A stretch of 49,344 bases of DNA, from NCBI RefSeq assembly GCF_003003775.1, contig NZ_PVWJ01000021.1:1-49344 (forward strand), read 5' to 3'. Below the pieces are notes generated by a model. That model worked only from the letters and a program-made list of their open reading frames with translations. It was not told the origin of the DNA and did not search any database. The position numbers were made by a program, and so were the translations under genes. The DNA is from Merismopedia glauca CCAP 1448/3. GTDB lineage: Bacteria > Cyanobacteriota > Cyanobacteriia > Cyanobacteriales > CCAP-1448. Every line of letters begins with the position of its first letter. Within the stretch, counting starts at the first letter, position 1. Below, in pieces: positions 25,841 through 34,427 of this stretch.

Positions 25841-25871
25841 TTGTGGGATAGCCGTCTCGGCTGTTCCACAA
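25841..25871. repeat. Palindromic intergenic repeat
   Basis: TTGTGGGATAGCCG and CGGCTGTTCCACAA form an imperfect 14-bp stem around TCT. Same family as 23310-23340. It lies 39 bases after the PEP-CTERM gene and 39 before the thioesterase gene. No U-tract. Confidence 0.7.
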
Positions 25872-25909
25872 GATCGTATTAGTTAAAATTAGCCTATAAA
25901 ATCAAAAAT

Positions 25910-26731
25910 ATGCCTAAGATTTATTTATCTGCCGCCATGAGTCAGACTCAAACTAATTCGGCTAAATATATTAAGAGTTCCCCTTGGGTACTTAAATCGA
26001 AGAACACCAACTCAAATCCACAAATTCGCCTTTTTTGCCTACCTTTCGCGGGAAAAGGTGCTTCTATCTATCACAATTGGTATCAAGACCTCCCACCAGA
26101 AATAGCCGTTCACCCAATTCAACTTCCTGGAAGAGAAAACCGCCTCAACGAACCTTTATTGACCGAGCTTCCAGCTTTAATTGCAACTTTAACTGAAGCT
26201 ATCTATCCTTATTTAGATCGCCCATTTGCCTTTTTCGGTCATAGTATGGGAGCGCTGATTAGTTTTGAATTAACTCGCCAAATCAGAAGAAAATACGGAC
26301 TAGAACCAATTCACTTATTTATTTCCGGTCGCCTCGCACCTCAACGGCGGCGTTTGCGTCCTCCCTTGCACAACCTTCCTGAAGAGGCATTTATAGACAA
26401 ATTGCGTTCTTTTAATGGTACTCCCGAAGCCGTACTGCAAAACCTCGATTTAATGAACTTGCTGATTCCGATTTTGAGAGCAGATTTGGGAATGTGTGAA
26501 AAGTATACCTATCAACCAGAAGCACCGTTTAATTGCCCCATTTCCTGCTTTGGAGGTTTAGAAGATCGAGAAGCTGAATTAGAAGATTTAGAGGGTTGGA
26601 AGGAGCATACTAGTAGTTCTTTTCACCTGAGAATGCTCCCAGGAAATCATTTTTTCCTACTTGATACTAAACAACTAGTTTTATCGGCTGTGATGGCAGA
26701 TTTGAGGGCGCATTTGTGTCTACACAGGTAG
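25910..26731 (+). CDS. Type II thioesterase (alpha/beta hydrolase, GrsT-like)
   Basis: 273 residues. Motifs: LFCLPFAGKGAS near the N-terminus (oxyanion strand), GHSMGA with the nucleophile Ser (about 113), and GNHFFL with the catalytic His near 248. The Asp is probably in the region around CFGGLEDREAE. Type II thioesterases release stalled or wrong acyl groups from carrier domains of PKS and NRPS lines. Its presence supports the enclosed synthetases being active. A second possible start, ATG 25937, is nine codons in; neither has a clear ribosome binding site. It is the last gene of the apparent cluster. Confidence 0.9.
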   Translation: MPKIYLSAAMSQTQTNSAKYIKSSPWVLKSKNTNSNPQIRLFCLPFAGKGASIYHNWYQDLPPEIAVHPIQLPGRENRLNEPLLTELPALIATLTEAIYPYLDRPFAFFGHSMGALISFELTRQIRRKYGLEPIHLFISGRLAPQRRRLRPPLHNLPEEAFIDKLRSFNGTPEAVLQNLDLMNLLIPILRADLGMCEKYTYQPEAPFNCPISCFGGLEDREAELEDLEGWKEHTSSSFHLRMLPGNHFFLLDTKQLVLSAVMADLRAHLCLHR

Positions 26732-26735
26732 GGTA

Positions 26736-26854
26736 GGCATTGCCGATTTGAAGTATGAATTGTTGATTGTTGATTGTTGATTGGGTTTTCTTTCGCCCTT
26801 ATTTCTCACTATTTTGACTTCTGACTTCTGACTTCTGACTTCTGACTTCTGAGT
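26736..26854. repeat. Tandem repeats and a dispersed repeat arm
   Basis: A GGCATTGCCGATTTGAAGTATG block leads into TTGATTG seven-base units (26736-26783). It recurs inverted at 33789-33827 with one mismatch. Further on, five units of TTCTGAC lie at about 26814-26854, the reverse complement of the unit at 91-122. No gene in 26732-27046. Confidence 0.75.
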
Positions 26855-26901
26855 TCATGCACTAGTTCATACCTTGATTCAGCAACGCCATAATTGCTAC
26901 A

Positions 26902-27009
26902 TATAGCAGTTCTGGTTTTGATGAAGTACTCATGGGCGGGCTTTTCTCCCCACTCCGCAAGAATTCCAAAAAAAGTAATTTGTACCTCACTCAATTGAGA
27001 ACTGCTATA
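26902..27009. mobile_element. MITE with 12-bp perfect TIR TATAGCAGTTCT
   Basis: TATAGCAGTTCT at 26902-26913 and AGAACTGCTATA at 26998-27009 are exact inverted repeats framing a 108-bp element without coding capacity. The outer TA on both sides would fit a TA target duplication, as used by IS630/Tc1-type transposases (inference). A GGGCGCAAAGCTTTGCACCCC palindrome follows at 27012-27032. Confidence 0.75.
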
Positions 27010-27046
27010 AAGGGCGCAAAGCTTTGCACCCCTACTCTACTGAAAT

Positions 27047-27991
27047 TTAATGTTTATCGGCTTGACGATACCAATCCAAGGTTTGGCGAAGTGCTTCCTT
27101 TAAGGGAGTAGCATGATTTCCAAAGGCTTGGATATATTTCCTGCTATCGACGATAAAAGGATGTTCAAATTCGTACATCATTTCTACTGTTTCTTTCGCT
27201 TCAGGAATGAATAAACCCGCAATCTGCATCATCAATTTACCCATAGATTTAATTTTGGGGGGGTGTCCAGCTTCTGCAAAAGCTATTTCTAGAAACTGGC
27301 GGGTAGTAACAGTTTCTGCGTTGGGAACGTGCCAAATTTGCCCAAGTGCTTCCTCTTTTTCTCCCAAAACTACTAAGGCTTTGCCAAAATCACTAATAAA
27401 CGTGTAAGTATGGGGTAAATCGATGTTGCCAATTCCTTCAGTCGATTTACCTGCCAAAATTGCTGGAAAAACCCGCTCTCCTACCAAGGAACCGAGAACT
27501 AGAGGACCAAAAAAATCGGAACTGCGACCTATAGCTACCCGAATTTGCCCCTTTTGGTGAGCCGCAAGGAGTTCTTCTGCCATTCGCGCGCGGGTGCGAC
27601 CTTTACGAGTTATGGCAGCATTGGGCAAATCTTCCTTTAAAGGAGTATTGACTAAGCCATACATATAAAGGTTATCTCCGACGATGAGCTTAGCACCATT
27701 AGCGGCAACTCCTGCCACAATAGCAGCTTGTAATGGGGGAAATTTTTGGGGCCACTCAGTATAAGCTGGTTGAGCGCATTGATAGACTACTGTAGACCCT
27801 GCGGTGACGGCTTTGGTACTAGTTGGATCGTAAGCATCAGCAGCAACAACTTCAACCCCTTGGGGTACATTAGCTTGACCACTGCGATTAACCATCCGAA
27901 TTTGCTTACCGCGAGCTAAAAGTTCTCGCATGACGGCTTGTCCTAAAGGACCCGTGCCAAAGATTGTATGTAGTTCTAGGTCTGATGTCAT
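27047..27991 (-). CDS. NAD-dependent epimerase/dehydratase family protein
   Basis: 314 residues from ATG 27991. An in-frame upstream ATG at 28021 would add ten residues but lies ahead of the usual N-terminus. The Rossmann start HTIFGTGPLGQAVMRELLARG binds NAD(P), and RMVNRSG suggests NADP use. GDNLYMYG carries a Tyr near the usual catalytic place but without the strict YxxxK spacing, so it is an atypical extended SDR. Proteins of this form are annotated as NAD-dependent epimerase/dehydratase; no substrate is known to me. It lies 79 bases downstream of the DUF4386 gene on the same strand, with a MerR gene upstream. Confidence 0.75.
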   Translation of the reverse strand: MTSDLELHTIFGTGPLGQAVMRELLARGKQIRMVNRSGQANVPQGVEVVAADAYDPTSTKAVTAGSTVVYQCAQPAYTEWPQKFPPLQAAIVAGVAANGAKLIVGDNLYMYGLVNTPLKEDLPNAAITRKGRTRARMAEELLAAHQKGQIRVAIGRSSDFFGPLVLGSLVGERVFPAILAGKSTEGIGNIDLPHTYTFISDFGKALVVLGEKEEALGQIWHVPNAETVTTRQFLEIAFAEAGHPPKIKSMGKLMMQIAGLFIPEAKETVEMMYEFEHPFIVDSRKYIQAFGNHATPLKEALRQTLDWYRQADKH

Positions 27992-28070
27992 TTTAGGAAT
28001 TTTAAACGATTTATGGAGCAATTATGAGGTTTATAGCTCTGTATTTTGAGCTAATTAGATGTATCTAAAT

Positions 28071-28817
28071 TTATTGAAGAGAAGAAGCTTCGACAGCAAC
28101 CATTTGTCGCTGAGTTAAGGTTCTAGCTCGTCGCCAAATAACTATTCCAGTAGCTAGAAACCAAATTTGCAACATACTAACTGATACGGAGATGTAAGCG
28201 CCTAAATCTACCCCAAATAGCTCGACTAGCTGAACCAACAATAGGGATGCTGCAACTAAGGCAAACCAGCCAATCCAGTTGGGCAAAATTCGGGCTTGGC
28301 GAATAGCAATAGCTACAGTTATCAGCCAAAGAGCCGTAAATAAGCTGACTCCCAACACTTCGCCAATTGAACCACCGTAGTCATTTAAAGCTTTGTAGAC
28401 AACTGCGATCGCTTCTTTGGTAGCATCTGATGTTGCTGGATCTACATACACTTTGGCTAAAGCTGGCATAGCGACTAACCACCTAATAATACCTAACGTC
28501 CGCCCGATGGTTGAGGCTATTCCCAAACCAGTTCCTAGATAGAACCAAATCCGGTTCACTTGCTTTCCCGTCACAATTTGAGAGGTTAATAAAGCGACAG
28601 GAAAAAACAGGACTGAATAAATTAAGTAAATCGAATATCCAATCGTCACTGCCAGAGAGTTATCTACCAAGCGGGGTAACATAACGTTAGCGGGATCTCC
28701 AAGACTGACGGGCCAGTTAATGGCTGCTCCCAGGATGGCTACTGGCAAAAACATTAATAAACCTTCTACAATCAGCAAAATACCTGTATTTCTGTAAAAA
28801 CTAGAACTTGTTGACAT
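28071..28817 (-). CDS. DUF4386 family membrane protein
   Basis: 248 residues from ATG 28817, chosen because MSTSSSFYRNTGILLIVEGL is the family-like N-terminus; the longer frame to 28892 adds unlikely sequence. Six to seven hydrophobic segments (GILLIVEGLLMFLPVAILG, IGYSIYLIYSVLFFPVALL, and others) with a GKQVNRIWFYLGTGLGIAST loop. DUF4386 proteins are small integral membrane proteins of unknown function, often beside regulators. A MITE lies upstream and a MerR-family gene beyond it, suggesting the promoter region was altered. Confidence 0.65.
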   Translation of the reverse strand: MSTSSSFYRNTGILLIVEGLLMFLPVAILGAAINWPVSLGDPANVMLPRLVDNSLAVTIGYSIYLIYSVLFFPVALLTSQIVTGKQVNRIWFYLGTGLGIASTIGRTLGIIRWLVAMPALAKVYVDPATSDATKEAIAVVYKALNDYGGSIGEVLGVSLFTALWLITVAIAIRQARILPNWIGWFALVAASLLLVQLVELFGVDLGAYISVSVSMLQIWFLATGIVIWRRARTLTQRQMVAVEASSLQ

Positions 28818-28892
28818 AAGATTAACTTTATTTTCTATACCGAACCACCATAAACTCTCACATACTGTCAGAGTCAAGAAAGAGATGGACAT

Positions 28893-29125
28893 GACTTACG
28901 CAAGTCCCCCTTTTTAAGGGGGATTTAGGGGGATATTCGGGGGTTGAAATGGTTGGTTTTTCGTTATCCAATTTACTTTGGAGATGCGACAAATCTTGGT
29001 AGGGGACGGTTGCTGAAGTGCCAGACGCAGGTTCTGGCACCGCAACCTCCGCAATGCTTTGCGCCCCTACAGATAATTTATATGTAGCAAATATTTAGTG
29101 ATTTGGTATTAGTTGTGCGTAAGTC
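28893..29125. mobile_element. MITE-like element with GACTTACGCA ends
   Basis: GACTTACGCA at 28893-28902 and its reverse complement TGCGTAAGTC at 29116-29125 bound 233 bp without coding capacity. Inside are a CCCCCTTTTTAAGGGGG palindrome (28906-28922) and a GGTTGC/GCAACC plus GGGGCGCAAAGC-type block. No clear target duplication is seen. It lies between the MerR and DUF4386 genes. Confidence 0.65.
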
Positions 29126-29134
29126 CTGATGGGG

Positions 29135-30001
29135 TCAGAGGTGAGAACGCTTACTGGTAACAGGAATTTGCAATTCTACAACGACAGGTTCGTCTAGTAC
29201 TCTATCGGTTTCTTTGCCAAACAGATGAATTTCTCGAAATGCTCCCACTGGAATCAAGTTATTAGTTCCAATCCACTGATAAAGAGCAGTAATTCCTTGA
29301 GCAATATCTTGCAACATACCACTGTGAACTAAGCTAGCCATTTGGCTAACGCTGGTAAGTTCTCTAATTTTGACAGGAGATTGAGGCAAAAATTGCTTGA
29401 GCGATCGCACTTCTATTGATTCATCTAAAATAATCCCAAATTCCATATCAATATCAACTTCGCTATATTCAGCTAAGTGATACAGGACTATCTCTGCACC
29501 CTTGGGTGTCAGTTTTTGTGCTTCTAACCACTCGTACAATAGATTTGAGGCTTGGTGCCGATAAGTTCCCATATCTTCAATTGTGGGGACAAGCTGCCTA
29601 ATAGAAGCTATTTCGGCATAATTAACCGACTTAAGAGTAACATCGTATCCATAAGGCTGTTCTTCTTGCTCGATTTGCCTCAGACGAGCCACTACTCGAT
29701 TTAATCGCGATCGCGTATCTTCTAGTTGCTGAGCTAGTTCTGCCTGTTTGAGCAACAACATACTGCGTAACTGTTCTGGGGAAAGCTCGTTATCTAGCAA
29801 GCTGACTATTTGCTCTAAAGACAATCCCAAATCCTTCAAGGCTAAAATTCGTTGCAGACGAGGTAATTGCTCGATAGTGTAGTAACGATAGTCGGTAAAG
29901 CGGTCTACTTTAGCAGGTTTGAGCAATCCCAGATTGTCATAGTGACGCAGCATCCGCACCGAAACTTGACCAAGTTGGGAAAATTCACCGATTCTGAACA
30001 T
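29135..30001 (-). CDS. MerR family transcriptional regulator with GyrI-like effector domain
   Basis: 288 residues from ATG 30001. The N-terminal winged helix has FRIGEFSQLGQVSVRMLRHYDNLGLLKP and DYRYYTIEQLPRLQRI. A dimerisation coiled coil covers about 75-115. The C-terminal half (about 120-285) is of the GyrI/BmrR effector type that binds hydrophobic drug-like ligands, with HLAEYSEVDIDMEFG and VELQIPV. Such regulators twist spaced promoters and activate nearby efflux or modifying genes. The DUF4386 and epimerase genes downstream on the same strand are candidate targets. Confidence 0.88.
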   Translation of the reverse strand: MFRIGEFSQLGQVSVRMLRHYDNLGLLKPAKVDRFTDYRYYTIEQLPRLQRILALKDLGLSLEQIVSLLDNELSPEQLRSMLLLKQAELAQQLEDTRSRLNRVVARLRQIEQEEQPYGYDVTLKSVNYAEIASIRQLVPTIEDMGTYRHQASNLLYEWLEAQKLTPKGAEIVLYHLAEYSEVDIDMEFGIILDESIEVRSLKQFLPQSPVKIRELTSVSQMASLVHSGMLQDIAQGITALYQWIGTNNLIPVGAFREIHLFGKETDRVLDEPVVVELQIPVTSKRSHL

Positions 30002-30097
30002 AACTAGCAACCCCCTTTATCTCGAACAATATCCTAAGATCCAAAGGTAATAACCCTATCTCCCAGCTTTCGCCGTAGCACCCAGGGAAAAAGATCG

Positions 30098-31711
30098 ATG
30101 AAAGATAGAATTGTTGATGATGATAAGCTGTCTCAAGGGCAGAGATCTGCCCAAGTTGAGATTTCCTGGGTAATTGGCTTACTAGTAGCAGCTTTAGTCT
30201 TATTTGTGACTAATTTAGGCACATTACCCCTAAGAGATTGGGATGAGGGGACAGTGGCTCAAGTAGCTAAAGAAATAGCTTTTTCTGACTGGAGCGATCG
30301 CCGTTGGTTATTTCCCACTCTCTATGGCGAACCCTATCTCAATAAGCCACCATTGATGCATTGGTTAATCGCTCTGACTTATCACTTCGGTGGGGTGAAT
30401 GAGTGGACTACGCGACTACCAGGAGCAATTTTAAGCGCCATTTCTGTGCCTTTACTCTACAGTGTAGGGCGGGAAGTTTTCCTGAGTCGGACTCCTTGCA
30501 TCTATTCAGCTTTAGTTTATTTAACTTTTCTCCCTGTAGTCCGTCACGGACGCTTGGCGATGCTAGATGGAGCGGTTTTGTGCTTCTTCATGCTGCTGAT
30601 TTGGAGCGTGTTGCGCGCTCGTCGAGACTTGCGCTACGGTCTAGTTACAGGTATCGCTTTAGGGCTAATTTGCCTGACTAAAGGAATGATGGGGCTAATT
30701 TTAGGCGCGATCGCTCTACTATTCATCGCTTGGGATACCCCCAGATTGTTAGCTAGTCTTTACCTCTGGTTAGGTTTAGGCTTGGGATGTCTACCTGTAG
30801 CTGGTTGGTATGCGGCTCAATGGTATCACTATCGCGAACTATTTTGGGAAGTTGGGGTATTAGGTCAATCTTTTTCGAGAATTTGGACACCTGTAGAACA
30901 GCATCACGGACCTCCCTGGTATTATTTGCTAGAAATCCTCAAATATGGCTGGCCCTGCTTATTATTTATCCCTCAAGGCATCCAACTAGCTTGGTCAAAT
31001 TGTAATCTGGGATGGGCAAAATTGGCTTTAGTCTGGAGTTCTGTCTACCTAGTCGCAATTTCAATGATGGCGACTAAACTCCCTTGGTATGTTTTACCAA
31101 TTTATCCAGCCTTATCCCTCATCGTTGGCGCTCAACTTTACGAAACGGAAACTCATTGGTCTAGCAATTACCGATATCTTAAGACCTGGACGATTGGTTT
31201 AACTATCTTGGGTTTAGGTAGTGCGGTCGCTGGTGTGTATTTCTCTGGATTCTGGAGTCAAGCCGATCTGGGTTTGGTCTTGATTTTAGTTGCTTTCTCC
31301 CTAACTTTACTGGTAGGAGCGATTTTGCTGGCTCAAAGAGATCGCCAGTTTATTGTGATTCTTCTATGGGGAACGTATGTATCTTTGTTCCTCTTCATCA
31401 AGTCTCCCCATTGGATTTGGGAACTGAATGAGGCGTTTCCAGTGAAGCCAGTCGCCACAATGGTGAAAGCTTTTACCCCAGAAGGAGAGACTATCTATAC
31501 CTCTTTTGAGTATTCGCGTCCCTCTTTAAACTTTTATAGCGATCGCCAAGTGATGGCGGTGAGTCTCGATGAGATCCGTCAACATTGGCAGGAACGAGAG
31601 CCAGTATACTTGCTACTAGAGCCAAAAGCGATCGCCACCTTAAAACTACCCCACGCGCAAAGGCTAGATACTACTGGCGGCTGGACATTATTAACTCGCC
31701 AACTTCCATAA
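30098..31711 (+). CDS. Glycosyltransferase family 39 (ArnT/PMT-like) membrane protein
   Basis: 537 residues, about 11-13 membrane segments. The first large extracytoplasmic loop has LPLRDWDEGTVAQVAKEI (about 46-63), with the Asp-Glu pair typical of GT-C enzymes, followed by LNKPPLMHWLIAL, a hallmark of ArnT-like proteins. The C-terminal soluble part is short. GT39 proteins transfer a sugar from a polyprenyl-phosphate donor at the outer face of the plasma membrane, to lipid or protein. It diverges from the MerR gene (97 bases apart). The acceptor cannot be told from sequence. Confidence 0.88.
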   Translation: MKDRIVDDDKLSQGQRSAQVEISWVIGLLVAALVLFVTNLGTLPLRDWDEGTVAQVAKEIAFSDWSDRRWLFPTLYGEPYLNKPPLMHWLIALTYHFGGVNEWTTRLPGAILSAISVPLLYSVGREVFLSRTPCIYSALVYLTFLPVVRHGRLAMLDGAVLCFFMLLIWSVLRARRDLRYGLVTGIALGLICLTKGMMGLILGAIALLFIAWDTPRLLASLYLWLGLGLGCLPVAGWYAAQWYHYRELFWEVGVLGQSFSRIWTPVEQHHGPPWYYLLEILKYGWPCLLFIPQGIQLAWSNCNLGWAKLALVWSSVYLVAISMMATKLPWYVLPIYPALSLIVGAQLYETETHWSSNYRYLKTWTIGLTILGLGSAVAGVYFSGFWSQADLGLVLILVAFSLTLLVGAILLAQRDRQFIVILLWGTYVSLFLFIKSPHWIWELNEAFPVKPVATMVKAFTPEGETIYTSFEYSRPSLNFYSDRQVMAVSLDEIRQHWQEREPVYLLLEPKAIATLKLPHAQRLDTTGGWTLLTRQLP

Positions 31712-31832
31712 CTACGGGAAATACTACCTGTTGATGCAACTAAATAGTAGTCAGGCGATCGCTACTTAGTACAAAATTAAAAATAGAAATAAAATTTAAA
31801 CTTTTTCTCATTTTTAATTTTACTTCTCCTCA

Positions 31833-33683
31833 ATGACTGCCACACACCCTGCTGATGTGCTGACAAATCAACCACCAATCCTCACTCGTCCTGCGGGGCG
31901 CTTGACCAAGTTCATCAATCACCTTCAACCTTCTCCAGAAGCTGTCGTCCTCATTTTGGCAATCCCCATCGGCATTGTCACTGGTTTAGGTGTGATTGCC
32001 TTTCATTACTTAATTAGTTGGATTCATACTCTACTGCTAGAAGACTTCATGGGCTTAGTCTTTGGCTGGGGTAGCTGGACATTAGCCTGTGTCCCAACTT
32101 TGGGCGGAATTTTAGTGGGGCTGATGCGTTGGCGCTGGACAGATCTAGGCCCTAGTATGTCTTCCCTGATTGCTGCAACTAGAGAAGCAAAAAAGTCTCT
32201 GCCACTGCGCCCCATAGCCAAAATGGTAGCGGCGGCAATTTCTTTAGGGAGTGGGGCTTCCTTGGGGCCAGAAGGACCGAGTGTAGAACTAGGGGGCAAT
32301 TTTGGCATTTTGCTCAGTCGCATTCTCCAAGTGTCTCAAGAACGGCAGCAATTGCTTTTGGGGGCTGGGGCGGCGGCTGGTTTAGCGGCTGGATTCAACG
32401 CGCCAATCGCTGGGGTGTTTTTTGCCTTAGAAATCGTTTTAGGCACGACTTTTGCCACTTCAGCCGTCAGTGTGGTAGTGCTAGCGGCAGTAGTCTCTTC
32501 TTTGGTTGCCCAATTTGGCTTGGGTTCTCAACCCGCTTTTGCTTTACCCGCTTATGAGGTACGCAGTCCCCTAGAGTTACCTTTATATATGGGTTTAGGC
32601 TTTTTAGCTAGTCTGGTTTCTTGGGCTTACCTCCAGTCAATCCAATGGGCGCGTCGTTGCTTTCGGGGAGAGGTAACTGGATTAACTTGGTTGGGAAGAG
32701 TTCCTAAGCCTGTTGCGCCAGCGATAGGTGGTCTTTTTGTCGGTATAGCGGCTCTGCAATGGCCCCAAATGTTGGGTGTGGGCTACGAAACGATTGAAGC
32801 GATGCTGCAAGATGTCAAGTTTTCCTTAACCTTGCTGCTAGTTTTGCTGGTTGTTAAGCTAGTTATGACTTCAATTAGTTTGGGTAGTGGTTTCGTAGGT
32901 GGAATATTCGCCCCAGCCATGTTTTTAGGCGCTTCGCTCGGTTCTGCCTACGGGAAAATTTTAGCTCTAATTTTGCCAGCCAGTATGTTTAATATTGCGG
33001 CTCCCCCTGCTTATGCAATGGTAGGTATGGCAGCAGTTTTGGCAGGCAGTGCTAAATCCCCTTTAACTGCTATCTTGCTATTATTTGAGCTAACTCGCGA
33101 CTATCGCATTGTTTTACCATTAATGGCAGCAGTAGGAATTAGCGTTTGGTTAGTAGAAAGATTTAATTCTCTACCAGAAACTAAGGATAGTTGGCAACCT
33201 TTAGGGCTTAATTTGCAAAAAGATCCAAATCTGGAAATTTTGACGGAAATTCCGGTTTCTGAAGCGATGCACGTCCCTAACCTAAACTTGAAGGCAACTA
33301 TGCCCTTACTAGATGCTGGTTTAGCTCTAACTGCTCACCGTTGCCGTAGCGCTCTGGTTCTAGATGAGAGTGGTGGCTTAGTTGGAATCGTCACTTTACA
33401 AGATATTTACCGCTCTATAGCCCGTTGTCAAGGGCGATCGACTCCAGAAGAAGTCCAAAATTTAACCTTACAAACTGCCTGCACTACTAATCTAGTATAT
33501 GCTTATCCCCATGAATCTCTAGCTCAAGCCACAGAGCATATGGCGGCTAGAGGACTTCACCAGCTACCAGTAGTCGATCCAACCAATCCTAATTTGGTTT
33601 TAGGGATATTAGAGCAAGAGGGGATTAATTTAGCTTGCAGCGTCGCTCATACTCGCAAAGCTTTATCTCCTTACCAAAAGTAG
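31833..33683 (+). CDS. CLC family chloride channel/transporter with C-terminal CBS pair
   Basis: 616 residues. The membrane part (about 1-450) has the selectivity motifs GSGASLGPEGPSVELGGN (about 137-154) and GSGFVGGIFAPAMFLG (about 353-368). The gating Glu is kept in GPEGP, where GREGP is commoner. Two CBS domains follow (about 470-600: VSEAMHVPNL, SALVLDESGGLVGIVTLQDIY, HQLPVVDP). CLC proteins move chloride as channels or proton exchangers; CBS pairs bind adenine nucleotides. The conserved gating Glu leaves both modes possible. A terminator lies at 33863-33903. Confidence 0.92.
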   Translation: MTATHPADVLTNQPPILTRPAGRLTKFINHLQPSPEAVVLILAIPIGIVTGLGVIAFHYLISWIHTLLLEDFMGLVFGWGSWTLACVPTLGGILVGLMRWRWTDLGPSMSSLIAATREAKKSLPLRPIAKMVAAAISLGSGASLGPEGPSVELGGNFGILLSRILQVSQERQQLLLGAGAAAGLAAGFNAPIAGVFFALEIVLGTTFATSAVSVVVLAAVVSSLVAQFGLGSQPAFALPAYEVRSPLELPLYMGLGFLASLVSWAYLQSIQWARRCFRGEVTGLTWLGRVPKPVAPAIGGLFVGIAALQWPQMLGVGYETIEAMLQDVKFSLTLLLVLLVVKLVMTSISLGSGFVGGIFAPAMFLGASLGSAYGKILALILPASMFNIAAPPAYAMVGMAAVLAGSAKSPLTAILLLFELTRDYRIVLPLMAAVGISVWLVERFNSLPETKDSWQPLGLNLQKDPNLEILTEIPVSEAMHVPNLNLKATMPLLDAGLALTAHRCRSALVLDESGGLVGIVTLQDIYRSIARCQGRSTPEEVQNLTLQTACTTNLVYAYPHESLAQATEHMAARGLHQLPVVDPTNPNLVLGILEQEGINLACSVAHTRKALSPYQK

Positions 33684-34022
33684 CTTAGATTCAGTGGTAG
33701 TTGGATTCTACCGCCATCGGCGATCGCACTTAAGTACCTGTACCAAATTCATTTAACATTTGGCTAAGTAACGAGTCAATGGGAAGCTATCAACAATCAA
33801 CAATTCATACTTCAAATCAGCAATGCCAGATATTCTATATGTTGATAAGAACAAGTATGCAGAATAGAGCCGAGAGGCTCAACTAGAATCCTCTGGCTCT
33901 ATTTAAAATCAAATAATAGATTGACTATTTACCAAAGCAACTTTCAGGGAGTTACTCGTAGGATCTGGCTGAGTCTATCTCCCTAGCTTTTGCTTCTATA
34001 ATTGCTCCTTTGATGAGGCAAA
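33684..34022. other. Intergenic region between converging CLC and cyAbrB genes
   Basis: No gene. It holds an inverted copy (33789-33827) of the repeat found at 26736-26774, and a hairpin (33863-33903) between the two converging genes. Confidence 0.6.
33863..33903 (+). terminator. Hairpin terminator between CLC and cyAbrB
   Basis: AATAGAGCC (33863-33871) pairs with GGCTCTATT (33895-33903), and AGAGG (33873-33877) with CCTCT (33890-33894), with one bulged G. The stem ends in TATTTAAAA on the plus strand, a modest U-tract. It could serve both converging transcripts. Confidence 0.6.
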
Positions 34023-34427
34023 TTAGCTTTCTTCTGATTCAGAGTCTACAGCATCTGCTTCTACTTGTGTCAGATGAATATGCTTGCGTCCAATAGAGAT
34101 TTTAAACTCATCTCCTGGCTTCAAATTCATCTGTTTTGTGTAAGCAGAACCAATTAATAAATTGTAATTTGACTGTACGGCAATTCGATAGCTAGCGCTA
34201 CGACCACCACGTCCATTACCATTTTGTTTGCCATCTAACTTAATCCCTTCTGCATCAATCAGAGCATTAAGAAATTTCATCATATTTACGCGCTCTACAC
34301 CATTTTTGGTGATAGTATAGTAGCCGCAAGCTCTAGCTTTTTCTTCTTTACTAAGACTTCCTAGCTCTTTAACTTTTTTGAGGAGTTCTTCACCAATTAA
34401 GGCTTCGGTTTTTTTCTTCTTATTCAT
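34023..34427 (-). CDS. cyAbrB family transcriptional regulator
   Basis: 134 residues from ATG 34427; the codon before is TTG and gives no better start. The cyanobacterial AbrB form is clear: MNKKKKTEALIGEELLKKVKELG, a central KARACGYYT and FLNALIDAEG, and a C-terminal swapped-hairpin-like domain with SYRIAVQSNYNLLIGSAYTKQM and PGDEFKISIGRKHIHL. CyAbrBs are DNA-binding regulators of carbon and nitrogen genes and cell differentiation in cyanobacteria. It diverges from the Rrf2 gene. A small hairpin with U-tract lies in its leader (34480-34509). Confidence 0.9.
   Translation of the reverse strand: MNKKKKTEALIGEELLKKVKELGSLSKEEKARACGYYTITKNGVERVNMMKFLNALIDAEGIKLDGKQNGNGRGGRSASYRIAVQSNYNLLIGSAYTKQMNLKPGDEFKISIGRKHIHLTQVEADAVDSESEES

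Noticed and set aside
26809-26994. 61-codon minus-strand frame with SQKSEVRSQKSK-type end
   Set aside because: It is the translation of the TTCTGAC tandem repeat and a MITE.
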